Counted from the first letter of the stretch, positions 15,448-24,939 are shown. The stretch is 64,000 nt of DNA from Actinomadura kijaniata NBRC 14229 (GCF_001552175.1 NZ_BCQR01000021.1:1-64000), one strand, 5' to 3'. Notes: generated from the letters alone by a model not told the origin. A program made the numbers and translations.

Positions 15448-18380
15448 TTCCCGTAGAACTCCAGACGGGCGGTGCGGAGCATCTCCTCATCGGTGATCCG
15501 CCAGGTGTGGGTGTCCTTGTCGGCCCGGCGGACCTGGACGTAACCGAAGCGGTCGGCCGAGTAGATCCGCACGCCGCCGGCGACCGCGCGGTTCTGCAGG
15601 CCCGTGTCCTCGCCCACGCCGACCTCGTCGAACCGCAGCGACCGCAGGAGGTCGGCCCGCACGACGAGGGTCGCGCCGCTCACCAGGTCCACGTAGCTGT
15701 GCTCCTGGTGCGGGCGGCGCAGCAGGACCGCGTCGTTCTCCTCCAGGTGGGCGTAGTAGGCCGCCTTCCCGACGATCTGCGCGTCGGTGTAGGTGAACGC
15801 CGTGGTCAGGTCCGTCAGGTAGTGCTCGCCGTACAGGTCGTCGTCGTCGAACTTGGCGATGATCTCGCCGTCGGCGGCGTCCACGGCCATGTTCAGGCAC
15901 TGGCCGAGGTTGCGGGAGGCGTCGGCGGTCAGGACCACGACGTCCTCGATCCCCGCGGTCAGCGCCTTCTCCCGGACCACCTGCGGGTCCAGGTCCAGAT
16001 CATGCAGGACCAGGACCAGTTGCAGCGGGCGGTACCTCTGCCGCGCGACCTGGTCGATGAGGTGGTTCAGCTGGCCGGACCGGTTGGAGGAGGAGATCAC
16101 CGTGACGGGGCGCTCGACGCGCCGGACGGGCAGCCCGATCGTCTCCAGGACGTGGTCCACGCGGTGGGCGAAGGTGTGCTCGGCGAACGTCTCGCGCATC
16201 GCCAGGTGCGCCTGCCGGTCCCGCAGCTGCGGGCTGTCCAGCAGCGCCTTCAGCTGGGCGCGGGCCTCGGCGGAGGTGTGGGCGATCGGGACCAGGCCGC
16301 GGTAGGTCGCCTCGATCGCCGGGGACGGGGCGCTGAGCACGGGGGTCGCGCACGCCGACAGCTCGAAGATCCGGCGGGCGCACATCGTGGGCGAGTCCAC
16401 GACGGAGTTGACGTTCAGGAAGACCTTGTAGGCCTTGTAGGCGGCCAGCATCCGGTCGTAGGGGAGGCTGCCCACCACGTGCCTGGCGTACGGCTCGGGG
16501 AACGCGTACCGCGGGTCCTTGCTGTCCACGCGGCTGTAGATGTGCAGGTCGAACTCCGTCGCCGGAGCCAGCACGATCTCCATCTGGACGCGTCGGGCGG
16601 GGTGCTTCTGGGAGAAGTAGGTCCCCGCGAACACCACGTCGTTGGCGCGTCCGCCCGGCACCTGGACGGGGTTGTGGACGCGCGGCTGCGCGGCGAACGG
16701 CAGCACGCCGATGCGGTCGTGCCCGACCAGTTCGCGGTATCTCGGCACGCTGCCCGCGTCCACCGTGAAGATCCAGTCGAAGATGCGGGCCGACTCGATG
16801 AACAGGTCGAAGTTCGGCGGGTCCTCCTTGTTCCAGAAGACCGTCGGGATGCCCTGCTCACGGCACCAGGCGACGAGCTCGCGCAGCTGGTCGCTGGGGG
16901 CGGTGGGGCCGTGGACGTGCTTGTGCCACACGCCGCCGTTGCCCTGCCAGACCGACTCCACGAAGAGCATCGCGGGACGTTCCCGCTCCATGACCTCGCG
17001 CCAGTCGTCGGGCGTGGGGGCGACCTGCCGCCACTCGTACCTGAACGCCATCTCCGAGAAGGTGTCGAAGATGACCGCGACGGTCAGGTCCGGACGCGCG
17101 ATCGGCCCTTCGGGGATCGGCACCTCGGGGATGTCCGGCATCGCGAACGCCGGAACGGGGGCCGGCGTTCCGGCGGCCTTCACCGCCGGGGCCTTGGCCG
17201 GGGGCCTGGCCGGGGCGGCGCGGCGGGCCGGCTTCTGCGGCGGTTGCGGCATCGGCATCTTCACCGAGGCGCGCAGGATGTCGGCGGGCAGCGCCTTCAG
17301 CGCCTTGCCGCCCTCCTTCTTGACGTTGAACAACGACTCGCCGACGCGCCACCAGCGGCGGGTCTGGGTGGACTTGAGCTGCCAGTCCAGGTAGCGGGTG
17401 CGGTACTCCTGGTGGGCGAGACGGCCCTTGAGATCGTGGAGCTCGGTGGCGGCCTTCTCCAGCCCGGCGCTGCGCTTCTGGGCGAGCTTGACGCGTTCCT
17501 CGGCGTTGGCCTTCTCCTTGGCCAGGTCGGCGCGCAGGCGGTCGATGGTGGCGCGGGCCTCCGACAGTTCGCGCTCCAGCTCGGCGGTACGGCCGCGCAG
17601 ATCGGCGATCACACCGTCCTGGTGCTCGGCGATGGTGTTGAGGCGCTCCTCGATGCGGGCGAACCCGTCCGCCCGCTCGCGGGCCTCGGCCATTTCGCCG
17701 GTCAGTCTCTGGGCGCGCTCCGCCAGTTCGCGGTGTTCCTTCTCCACGGTCAGGAACTCGTGCTCCAGCGCGGGCTGCATCGCCATGACCAGCGCACGAC
17801 GGTCATCGTCGTCCATCGCGCCGGGGACGAAAACTCCGCGCAGGTAGCCGTCCACCACGTCCAGGGACTCGGCGGTGAAGAACGGGGACGTCGCCTCCAG
17901 CAGCGAGGCGACGTAGAAGGTGGCCCGGTGGTCGTGGTGGGGGTGGTAGCCGAACGGCACTGTCAGCAGCAACCGACCCCCGGGGCGCAGCACCTCTCCG
18001 GCGGCGCGCAGCAGCGGGTCCGGATCGGCCTGGTGCTCCAGCACCTCGCCGAGCAGGACGGTGTCCACCGACCCGGCGGGGACGTCGGGCCTGCGCGCGT
18101 CGCCGACCCGGAACTCCAGCAGGTCCTGCACGATCTGCGGCTCGCGGGCGCGGTCGGCCAGGGCGTACGCGATCCGGTCGGCCTCCACGTCGATGCCCAG
18201 CGTGCGCAGCCCCCTGCGCGCGCACAGGATGGAGGCGATGCCCTGGGAGCACCCCAGGTCGAGGACCTGTCCCGACGCCTGTGACACCAGCCAGTCGATC
18301 CGGGCGCGCGCCGCACGCTGGACGTGCTCGCTCCAGATCTCGCCCTTGTACAGCTCGGAGATGCGATCACCGTTGCCCAT
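15423..18380 (-). CDS. Methyltransferase - coiled coil - CgeB-like GT - GT2 fusion
   Basis: A 985-residue multidomain protein. Order: class I SAM-dependent methyltransferase (~10-190, LDLGCSQGIASILC, LLGEVLEHQADPDPLL); a long coiled coil (~210-345); a Pro/Ala/Lys linker (~375-415); a CgeB/DUF3880-like GT-B unit (~425-760, with FDLFIESARIFDWIFTVDAG and CARRIFELSACATPVLSA); and a C-terminal GT2 domain (~765-985) with ISSSNRSGQLNHLIDQ and the metal-binding FDDDDLYGEHYL. ATG 18380 has GGGAG five bases upstream and fits MGNGDRISELY; ATG 18428 is possible. Such fusions modify surface glycans, perhaps methylating and extending a chain. It stands alone on the minus strand, convergent with the DUF4434-like gene. 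Confidence 0.88.
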   Translation of the reverse strand: MGNGDRISELYKGEIWSEHVQRAARARIDWLVSQASGQVLDLGCSQGIASILCARRGLRTLGIDVEADRIAYALADRAREPQIVQDLLEFRVGDARRPDVPAGSVDTVLLGEVLEHQADPDPLLRAAGEVLRPGGRLLLTVPFGYHPHHDHRATFYVASLLEATSPFFTAESLDVVDGYLRGVFVPGAMDDDDRRALVMAMQPALEHEFLTVEKEHRELAERAQRLTGEMAEARERADGFARIEERLNTIAEHQDGVIADLRGRTAELERELSEARATIDRLRADLAKEKANAEERVKLAQKRSAGLEKAATELHDLKGRLAHQEYRTRYLDWQLKSTQTRRWWRVGESLFNVKKEGGKALKALPADILRASVKMPMPQPPQKPARRAAPARPPAKAPAVKAAGTPAPVPAFAMPDIPEVPIPEGPIARPDLTVAVIFDTFSEMAFRYEWRQVAPTPDDWREVMERERPAMLFVESVWQGNGGVWHKHVHGPTAPSDQLRELVAWCREQGIPTVFWNKEDPPNFDLFIESARIFDWIFTVDAGSVPRYRELVGHDRIGVLPFAAQPRVHNPVQVPGGRANDVVFAGTYFSQKHPARRVQMEIVLAPATEFDLHIYSRVDSKDPRYAFPEPYARHVVGSLPYDRMLAAYKAYKVFLNVNSVVDSPTMCARRIFELSACATPVLSAPSPAIEATYRGLVPIAHTSAEARAQLKALLDSPQLRDRQAHLAMRETFAEHTFAHRVDHVLETIGLPVRRVERPVTVISSSNRSGQLNHLIDQVARQRYRPLQLVLVLHDLDLDPQVVREKALTAGIEDVVVLTADASRNLGQCLNMAVDAADGEIIAKFDDDDLYGEHYLTDLTTAFTYTDAQIVGKAAYYAHLEENDAVLLRRPHQEHSYVDLVSGATLVVRADLLRSLRFDEVGVGEDTGLQNRAVAGGVRIYSADRFGYVQVRRADKDTHTWRITDEEMLRTARLEFYGNPEAAVLF

Positions 18381-18544
18381 CAGGCTCCCATCCCCGGGCG
18401 AGTCACCCAGTCGACCAACTTTGATCATGAATACGTGCTTTCACCCCGAATGAACACCAGAAATCACCGCAGTCTACTCAGTAGTCCCATTCCTCACCCA
18501 GGTCCGATATCCCACCGAGTCCACATCGATAGACTCGGGGCGAG

Positions 18545-19495
18545 ATGAGCATCGTTGACGTGCTGACAGACCAGTCGATGGTCGTGTTGCAGGACCGGTC
18601 AGTGGTTCCGCTGAGCGGGTGGCTGGTGCGGGCGCTGCACGACTGCGCCGACTCCGGACGCGTCCTTCAGCTGGTCACGCCGCTGGAGTCGCGGCTGACG
18701 CTGCCGCTGCGCTCGCTGGCGGCCGCGGACGGGACGGACGGCGTCCAGTGGGTGGTGCGGCACGGCGACGGCTACTACGAGGGTCTGTCGGGGCGGCCGC
18801 TGATGTGGGCGGGGTCGGCGTTCGCTCCGGTCCCGGACGCCCGCGACTACGCGCCCGGCTTCACCACCCGGCCCAGCGCCCCGATCGGGTCCCAGCTCAC
18901 CCTCACCTACCGCGTCCGGCACAACGCCGACGGCTACCTGCACGGCCCGCTGGAACGCCTCATGCAGCTGCTCACCGGCAAGTACCCGGTCGGCTGGGGT
19001 CCGGCGGAGCCGATGGAGCACCCCTGGCAGCCCGACCGGTTCACCGAGTACGTGCGGGGCCGGGAGAGGGCGCGGCTGATGATCGGCGGTGACGGGCCCC
19101 GGCCCGCGCAGGCCGTCGCCGAGTTCGCCACCGTCCAGGGCGGCGCGGTCGCCGAGAACACCACCGTCTCGCTCGGGTACGGCCCCGACGACCCGCCGCC
19201 GTTGCAGCACCTGCCGCAGCTGGTCGGCGGGCTGGCCGCCGACCAGCCCGTCGTGTCGCTGTTCGTTCAGCTCACGCCGGGCCGGGCCGATCTGACCACC
19301 GAGCCGCGCTGGTCCGGCGCGGCCGCGCCGGTCGCGATGGCCGTCGCCGGAACGGTCGCCGGCCCGCCCGCCGTGCCCGGCCGCCAGGTCGGTCCGGCGA
19401 ACGCGCCGATGACGCTGTTCCCGCTGGGCGACGGCCGCTCCCCCGAGGGCTGGCAGCGCCACCGGGCGCTGGTCCAGCACCTCCAGGGCGGCTGA
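18545..19495 (+). CDS. DUF6177-like protein, C-terminal half only
   Basis: A 316-residue soluble protein. From memory it matches the C-terminal domain of the DUF6177 family found at actinobacterial T7SS loci: DVLTDQSMVVLQDRSVVPLSGWL, LQLVTPLESRLTLPLR, QWVVRHGDGYYEGLSG, the GWGPAEPMEHPW segment, VSLGYGPDDPPPLQHLP and a terminal FPLGDG. The family's N-terminal part is absent, and a separate gene at 42701-43147 looks like that missing half. ATG 18545 follows GGGGCGAG. No catalytic motif is seen. Function unknown; the link to secretion is by family association. The family name was recalled, not searched. Confidence 0.7.
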   Translation: MSIVDVLTDQSMVVLQDRSVVPLSGWLVRALHDCADSGRVLQLVTPLESRLTLPLRSLAAADGTDGVQWVVRHGDGYYEGLSGRPLMWAGSAFAPVPDARDYAPGFTTRPSAPIGSQLTLTYRVRHNADGYLHGPLERLMQLLTGKYPVGWGPAEPMEHPWQPDRFTEYVRGRERARLMIGGDGPRPAQAVAEFATVQGGAVAENTTVSLGYGPDDPPPLQHLPQLVGGLAADQPVVSLFVQLTPGRADLTTEPRWSGAAAPVAMAVAGTVAGPPAVPGRQVGPANAPMTLFPLGDGRSPEGWQRHRALVQHLQGG

Positions 19496-19516
19496 GCGGG
19501 CGCCCCGGGAGGCCGC

Positions 19517-20311
19517 TCAGTTGCTCCACAGGTAGATGTTCTTCAGCTCGGCGTGCATCATCCGCAGCAGCGCGTCGCCGTAGGTCTGGACGGTGCCGCT
19601 GCGGGGGCCGGGCTGGTTGGAGCCGCTGCGGAACGACTGGCGCACCAGCACGTGGTTGCCCGCCCAGGCGGCCGACCACCAGTGGCCGGGCTCGCTGCCC
19701 CGGGAGACGCGGATCTTCGGCGCGGTGCCGGAGCTGATGGCGTCGGCGACCCGCTTGGCCTCGGCCTGGGTGTCGAACTCCATCAGGCTCAGCTGGACGT
19801 AGACGTTGCGGTCCGGGGCCCGGTACTGCGCCCCGTACAGCGAACCCCGGCACGGGGTGCCCCGCAGCACCGACGCCAGGCCCGGCTTGGCCGCGCCGGT
19901 GCAGCTCTGCGTCCACCACGCGGCTTTCACGAACGTGCCGGATCCGGTCTTGACGCTGGTGGCGAAGTAGCTCGGCCCGACGTCCGCGCGGCCGTCGCTC
20001 CGGCGCGTCGTCGTCGGGGAGGGAGAGGGAGAGTAGGACGGGCTGTTGGTGATGCTGGGGATGGACGGCGCCGTGTAGCTCGGCATGCTGAGGGTACGGG
20101 GCGGATCGTCGTCGTCGCCGGCGGCGAACACCACGAACCCGACGATGCCCACGACGACCGCCAGCCCGGCCGCGCCCAGGATCAGCAGGAGGCCGGCGCT
20201 GCTCCCGCCCGAAGGGGGAGGTGGCGGGCCGAACGGGCCGGGCGGCCCGGGGGGACCGGGCGGTCCGTACGGCGGCGGGTAGGGGCCTCCGGGGGGAGGG
20301 GGAGCACTCAC
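19517..20311 (-). CDS. Pro-rich single-pass membrane protein, extracellular Cys domain
   Basis: A 264-residue protein starting GTG 20311, eight bases after GGAGG. Residues 1-~40 are a Pro/Gly-rich cytoplasmic tail (GPPGPPGPFGPPPPPS). One membrane helix follows (~residues 42-65, AGLLLILGAAGLAVVVGIVGF), then a Ser/Pro/Thr stalk and a compact extracellular domain of ~165 residues with paired cysteines (TQSCTG and GTPCRG). This is the architecture of the protein at 45593-46369, which shares the stalk and Cys pattern, so the two are paralogues. A similar plan is common near T7SS genes in actinobacteria. I cannot assign a biochemical role. Confidence 0.78.
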   Translation of the reverse strand: MSAPPPPGGPYPPPYGPPGPPGPPGPFGPPPPPSGGSSAGLLLILGAAGLAVVVGIVGFVVFAAGDDDDPPRTLSMPSYTAPSIPSITNSPSYSPSPSPTTTRRSDGRADVGPSYFATSVKTGSGTFVKAAWWTQSCTGAAKPGLASVLRGTPCRGSLYGAQYRAPDRNVYVQLSLMEFDTQAEAKRVADAISSGTAPKIRVSRGSEPGHWWSAAWAGNHVLVRQSFRSGSNQPGPRSGTVQTYGDALLRMMHAELKNIYLWSN

Positions 20312-20411
20312 GGGGATATCCTCCGAGGTCTCGACATGAACCCGGATGGTACCGACAGTCCCCGACAACGGGGGATGATCCGGCACGAGACGATGGTCTA
20401 AGGTCCTGGCC

Positions 20412-21770
20412 ATGGACCCCGAAGCACTCGAGAAGGCCGCCCGTGGCAGCCTCGCCGAGGGCGACGTCCGGGCCGTCGTGGTGGACGGGTCCGCGGTGCT
20501 GCGGCTGCGCGACGGCCACCTGCCGCTGATGGTCCTGGACGGCGCGCTCGGGGCCTCGGGGATGCTGACGCTGGTGGCCGGCGGCGTGCTGCTGGCGTTC
20601 GGGAGGTCCGGCGCGGCCGGGTACGCGCTCGGCGCGGGCGCGATGCTGCTCGCCCTGTTCACGGTGCTGTTCTTCGCGCTGGTGGCGTTGACGATGCGTC
20701 CGCCGCTGGAGTTCCGCCCCCGGGAACGCGCGGTCGTCTGGCAGGACGTCTCGCTCCCGTTCGCCGAGATCCGCCCCGAGCACCTGGTGCTGCGGGAACG
20801 TTCCCTGTACCTCCAGGTGCTGCTGCGGCATCCGGTGCTGTCGCGGCGGCTGGCGGCGTTCTCGACGCGCGAACGGCGGCGGGCCGCCGAGTTCCACCGG
20901 CTGCTGACCGAGATGGTCTCCGCCCCCGACCTGACGCCCACGCAGCGGTGGATCCTCGGCGCGGCGGCCCCCTACGGCCTGCCGCACGACCTGCCCGTGG
21001 ACCGGCTGGGCACGGCGGCCGACCGCGACCGCGCCCACGCCCTGCTGGCCGACCCGTGGAACGTCGACGACCTCGACCAGCTCCTGCCCGCCGTGAACTG
21101 GCTGGTGCAGGACGGGCACCGGGCCGCGTTCGCCCAGGACGCCGAGCTGGCCGCCCGCCCCGACGCCGAACGCGAGGAGTACGCCCGGCTGCTCCGCGAG
21201 ATCGACGTGATGATCGCCGAGGAGCGGATGGGGCCGCCGTTCGTGGAACGCCTGGTGGAGCTGGTCCGGGTCCGGTACGGCGCGGCCGGGGAGGCGTACG
21301 CGCGGCTGGTCCCGGGCCTGCTGCGCGACGAGCCGGGCGCGGACGTCTCGCCGGAGGGGGCGGAGCTGGCGGTGTTCTTCGGGTCGCTGTTCAACGACCG
21401 CGACCACGCGGCCGAGGAGCTGGGCCGGCTGAAGCTGCTGGCCGACGACCCGTCGCTGCGCGCCACCGTCGGCCGCCTGCTGATCTGGGACTACGCCCGC
21501 GCGCTGACGCTGTACCGGCTGGGCCGGATGGCGGACTGGCTGACCGAGGGCTACTGCTGGGACCGGATGCTGCCGCTGGCCATCGACGTCCAGCGCCGCT
21601 ACGCCTCCTGGGACGACCTGGCGACCTGCTACCTCCAGGGCCGCCTGCTGTGGTCGGGCGGCGAGGACCAGCGACGCCACGAGACGGCGGTGGAGCGGCT
21701 GCGCGCCGATCCGGACGGCCCGTGGGCGCGCGTCCCCTGGGACCTGCCCCTGGAACGCGACTGGTCCTAG
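20412..21770 (+). CDS. DUF1266 protein with N-terminal membrane hairpin
   Basis: A 452-residue protein. Two hydrophobic helices lie at about residues 49-67 and 72-98 (ASGMLTLVAGGVLLAFG; GAMLLALFTVLFFALVALT). The C-terminal ~270 residues fit DUF1266: TPTQRWILGAAAPYGL, then the signature RALTLYRLGRMADWLTEGY, WDRMLPLAIDVQRRYASWDD and YLQGRLLWSGG. DUF1266 proteins often sit near secretion or toxin-immunity genes, but no molecular function is established to my knowledge. It is divergent from the Pro-rich membrane protein across a 100-bp gap and its stop overlaps that of the convergent cysQ-like gene (CTAG). Confidence 0.82.
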   Translation: MDPEALEKAARGSLAEGDVRAVVVDGSAVLRLRDGHLPLMVLDGALGASGMLTLVAGGVLLAFGRSGAAGYALGAGAMLLALFTVLFFALVALTMRPPLEFRPRERAVVWQDVSLPFAEIRPEHLVLRERSLYLQVLLRHPVLSRRLAAFSTRERRRAAEFHRLLTEMVSAPDLTPTQRWILGAAAPYGLPHDLPVDRLGTAADRDRAHALLADPWNVDDLDQLLPAVNWLVQDGHRAAFAQDAELAARPDAEREEYARLLREIDVMIAEERMGPPFVERLVELVRVRYGAAGEAYARLVPGLLRDEPGADVSPEGAELAVFFGSLFNDRDHAAEELGRLKLLADDPSLRATVGRLLIWDYARALTLYRLGRMADWLTEGYCWDRMLPLAIDVQRRYASWDDLATCYLQGRLLWSGGEDQRRHETAVERLRADPDGPWARVPWDLPLERDWS

Positions 21771-22588
21771 ACCGTGTTGGAAAGCCCCGGGACCGGCGGC
21801 GGGTCCGCGATGTCCCGGACGCCGGCGAGCAGCAGCGGGGCCAGCGAGGGGTGGCAGACCAGGAGGTCCGGGAGCCAGGTGTCCCGCTGGTTGTAGCGGA
21901 GCTCGGCGCCGTCGATCCGGGAGGCGTGGGCGCCGGAGGCCAGCGCGACCGCGACCGGCGCGGCGGAGTCCCACTCGTACTGGCCGCCCGCGTGCAGGTA
22001 GGCGTCCACCCTGCCGAGGAGGACCGAGGAGATCTTCACGCCCGCCGAGCCGATCGGGACCAGCTCGACCTCCGCGTCGATGTTCTCGGCCAGCCTCTGG
22101 ACGAAGGCCGGTGGGCGGGTGCGGCTGACGGCGACGCGGATCCGCGAGGCGTCGGGCGCGGGCGCCACGAGCGGGGCGTCTCCGGCCAGGGCCCCGGAAC
22201 CCGCCGTACGCAGCGTGGTGCGCTCGCCGGGCAGCGCGACGGCGCCGGCGGACAGGCGTCCCTTCTCCCACAGCGCCACGTGGACGGCCCAGTCCACGCG
22301 TCCCTCCTCCGAGAACTCCCGGGTGCCGTCGAGCGGGTCGACGATCCAGACGCGGTCGGCGTCGAGCCGGGCCGGATCGTCCCTGCCCTCCTCGCTGAGG
22401 ACCGCGTCCCCGGGCCGCGCCTCGGCGAGCGCCCCGGCCAGGAAGTCGTGCGACCGGCGGTCCCCGGCCTCCTTGAGCGCCCGCGCGTCGCCGTGTCCCC
22501 TCTCGGCCCGGACCGTCAGCAGGACGTCCCCCGCCGCGGACGCGAGCGCCGCCGCCAGTTCATGATCGTCTTCTGGCCATCTCGTCAT
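21767..22588 (-). CDS. cysQ: CysQ-type 3'(2'),5'-bisphosphate nucleotidase
   Basis: A 273-residue inositol-monophosphatase-superfamily enzyme that hydrolyses 3'-phosphoadenosine 5'-phosphate (PAP) to AMP. It shows the metal-binding residues VLSEEG, the hallmark WIVDPLDGTREF, and the C-terminal YEWDSAAPVAVA. Length is typical. The ATG at 22588 follows GGAGG and lies 16 bp after the stop of a PAPS-type sulfotransferase on the same strand. This pairing makes the PAP phosphatase reading stronger than a generic inositol phosphatase, because PAP is the inhibitory by-product of sulfotransfer. Confidence 0.88.
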   Translation of the reverse strand: MTRWPEDDHELAAALASAAGDVLLTVRAERGHGDARALKEAGDRRSHDFLAGALAEARPGDAVLSEEGRDDPARLDADRVWIVDPLDGTREFSEEGRVDWAVHVALWEKGRLSAGAVALPGERTTLRTAGSGALAGDAPLVAPAPDASRIRVAVSRTRPPAFVQRLAENIDAEVELVPIGSAGVKISSVLLGRVDAYLHAGGQYEWDSAAPVAVALASGAHASRIDGAELRYNQRDTWLPDLLVCHPSLAPLLLAGVRDIADPPPVPGLSNTV

Positions 22589-22604
22589 GGGAGTCCTCCG
22601 ATGC

Positions 22605-23351
22605 CTAACGCCGACGCCGTGCCATCAGGGCCACGAGCCCGAGGCCGGCGGCCACCACCGTGGTCCCGGCCAGCATGCGGGGGACCAGCTGCTGGACGAG
22701 CGCCTGCCGCTGGCGGCGGTTGAAGGTGTCCCGGTCGTTCTCGTGCGGAAGCGGGCCTTCGGGTTCGGGCACGCCGAGGAACTCGCAGAGCGGCCCCCAT
22801 CCCGAGCGCACCTCGTAGACGAGGAGCCGGTCGGCGGGAACGTGCGCCCGTACGTCGGCGACGCGCTGCTCGAACATCCCGATCGCGTACTCGCGGTCCG
22901 CGAACCGGCCTTCCAGCTCGCCGTCCCAGGTCATCCGGTGGACCTGGTCCAGATGGTCCGCGTACCGGCCCTTCGGACGCCAGGTCAGCAGGCGGATCGG
23001 CAGGGGCGGCGGCTTCAGCGCGGGCATGATCGTGCGGGAGACGCTCTGGTACCACTCCTCCGGGTCCCGGACCGTGAGCACCACCTTCGCCGAGGGGAAC
23101 GCGTCGACGATCTGCCGCCAGAAGGGCGCCGCCGGATCTCCAGAAGTGGATTGGAAACCGGCGAAAATCTCTTCCCAGTCGACCGGCTCCCCGCTTTTCA
23201 CGGCTTCGGCGGCGGCGACCCACTGTTCGGCCCGCCACGGCTCACCCTCGACAGTTCGCAGATGATAGGCGGGCCCGAAACCGAGCTGTTCCAGTGCGAG
23301 TTTGGTCGATGTCGTACCAGTACGCAAGAAACCTACGCTGATCACCTTCAC
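22605..23351 (-). CDS. PAPS-dependent sulfotransferase with C-terminal membrane anchor
   Basis: A 248-residue sulfotransferase-family protein. The 5'-phosphosulfate loop is GFLRTGTTSTKLALEQLG near the N-terminus; the 3'-phosphate region is VVLTVRDPEEWYQSVS. The overall pattern (AYHLRTVEGEP, LLVYEVRSGWGPLCEFLGVP) matches the actinobacterial/eukaryotic Sulfotransfer_4-type family. Unusually, it ends with a hydrophobic helix and basic tail (LAGTTVVAAGLGLVALMARRRR region), so the enzyme is probably tail-anchored on the cytoplasmic face. It is immediately upstream of the cysQ-like gene, and the two should be co-transcribed. The acceptor is unknown. Confidence 0.85.
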   Translation of the reverse strand: MKVISVGFLRTGTTSTKLALEQLGFGPAYHLRTVEGEPWRAEQWVAAAEAVKSGEPVDWEEIFAGFQSTSGDPAAPFWRQIVDAFPSAKVVLTVRDPEEWYQSVSRTIMPALKPPPLPIRLLTWRPKGRYADHLDQVHRMTWDGELEGRFADREYAIGMFEQRVADVRAHVPADRLLVYEVRSGWGPLCEFLGVPEPEGPLPHENDRDTFNRRQRQALVQQLVPRMLAGTTVVAAGLGLVALMARRRR

Positions 23352-23551
23352 GCATTTGACCGTACCAAGGCATATAGAAGATGATCTGTCCTGTTCCGGC
23401 CACTTTCACGAGGTTAACTTCCGGGCAATCCTATGGTTGAATCGCGGCCGATTATGCCAAGAGCCCGACCACCGGTTTCCTCTCGCTCCGGTGCCGGTCG
23501 CCCGATCGACCGCCCCTGACGCCGGCCCCTCCGGCCCGGAAAGGACCCGCT

Positions 23552-24796
23552 GTGAAAGTTGTGCTGAGAGATCGCGGCTTTCGGTACCTGCTCTTGGGAC
23601 AGACGCTCTCCACGCTGGGCGACCGGGCGCTGATCCTGGCCTTCGGCATCTGGGTCAAGGAGCTGACCGGCAGCGACGCCGCCGCCGGCGTGGCCTTCGT
23701 CTTCGTGGCGTTCCCGTTCCTGTTCGCCCCCTTCGCCGGGGTGGTCGTCGACCGCTTCCCCAGGCGCCAGGTCTTCATCGCCACCAACCTGGCGATGGCC
23801 TGCGTCATGCTCCTGAGTCTCGCCGTGCACGACGCGAGCCAGGTGTGGTTGCTCTATGTGATGATCCTGTGTTACGGATTCTCGGCCGTCATCATCACCG
23901 CGACCCAGTCGGCTCTCACCGCCTCCCTCTTCGACCGTTCCGAACTGCCGGACGCGAACGGATTGCTGCAAACCTCGGGCGACGGAGTGAAACTCCTGGC
24001 CCCGCTACTCGGCGCGGGACTCTACACATTGGTCGGCGGGCACGTCATCGCCCTTCTCGACGCGGCGACGTTTCTCATGGCGGCGTTCTGCGTCTGGCGT
24101 ATCAAGGCGCCGAACGACAAACGTCATGTCGTGGGCGCCTTCGCCGTTCGGGCGGAGTTGCTGGGGGGACTGCGTCATGTGTTCTCGACGCCCGCCCTGC
24201 GCGGAATCGTCATCGCGCTCGGCCTCGCCAACCTGGTCACCGGCTTCTCCCAGACGCTCATCTTCTCCATCGTCGGCAGCGGCCTGCACCGCACGCCCGC
24301 CTTCGTCGGCATTCTCGTCAGCATGCAGGGCGCCGGGGCGGTCGCGGCGGGGCTCTCGGTGGGGTACGCGATCCGGCGGCTGGGCGACACGAAGGTCGTG
24401 ATCCTGGGGACCGCCGGCTGTTCCCTCGCCTCCGTGCTCTACCTCGCGCCGTACATCGCCCCCGTCGTGGCGGGGTCGCTGCTGTTCGGCGCCGGCATGT
24501 GCTGGATGACGGTGGCCCTGATCACCTCCGTGCAGAACCGGACCCCCGCCGACATGCAGGGCCGGTCGGTGTCGGCGGCGATCGCGTCGGTGAGCACACC
24601 GCAGACGATCTCGATCGCGGTCGGCGCGGGCGTGTCGCTGGTCGTGGACTACCGGACCCTGCTGGTCGCGATGGCCGTCGTCACCGGCTGTTCCGCGCTC
24701 TGGCTGGCCCGGACCTCGGCCCGGGGCCGGTCCGGGGAGGCGCCGGACGTCCCGGTGACGGAGAAGGCCGACGAACCGGACGTGCGGAGCACCTGA
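23552..24796 (+). CDS. MFS-family transporter
   Basis: A 414-residue major facilitator with about 12 predicted membrane helices. The start is GTG 23552 after AAAGGA. The loop between helices 2 and 3 reads GVVVDRFPRRQVFIATN, the classical MFS motif A, and QTLSTLGDRALILAFGIWV at the start resembles the MFS_3/enterobactin-exporter branch. The substrate is unknown; efflux of a small molecule is the usual role of this branch. It is divergent from the sulfotransferase and convergent with the P450, so export of a tailored metabolite is conceivable but speculative. The first part of the gene (23,820-24,180) is less GC-biased than its surroundings. Confidence 0.88.
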   Translation: MKVVLRDRGFRYLLLGQTLSTLGDRALILAFGIWVKELTGSDAAAGVAFVFVAFPFLFAPFAGVVVDRFPRRQVFIATNLAMACVMLLSLAVHDASQVWLLYVMILCYGFSAVIITATQSALTASLFDRSELPDANGLLQTSGDGVKLLAPLLGAGLYTLVGGHVIALLDAATFLMAAFCVWRIKAPNDKRHVVGAFAVRAELLGGLRHVFSTPALRGIVIALGLANLVTGFSQTLIFSIVGSGLHRTPAFVGILVSMQGAGAVAAGLSVGYAIRRLGDTKVVILGTAGCSLASVLYLAPYIAPVVAGSLLFGAGMCWMTVALITSVQNRTPADMQGRSVSAAIASVSTPQTISIAVGAGVSLVVDYRTLLVAMAVVTGCSALWLARTSARGRSGEAPDVPVTEKADEPDVRST

Positions 24797-24824
24797 CCGC
24801 CCCGCCCTCCGGCGGCGCCCATGC

Positions 24825-24860
24825 GACGGGCCTGTCGCGCCATCGCCCGACAGGCCCGTC
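24825..24860. terminator. Bidirectional hairpin between MFS and P450 genes
   Basis: A perfect 13-bp stem (GACGGGCCTGTCG and its complement) with a 10-base loop, in the gap between two convergent genes. There is no U-tract on either side. Confidence 0.75.
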
Positions 24861-24939
24861 CGAACACTCATCCGCGATCATCAGTGAACGTGCCGCATGA
24901 CCACTCACCTCCCCTTCGCCAGAGATCCGTGTCGGTGGC

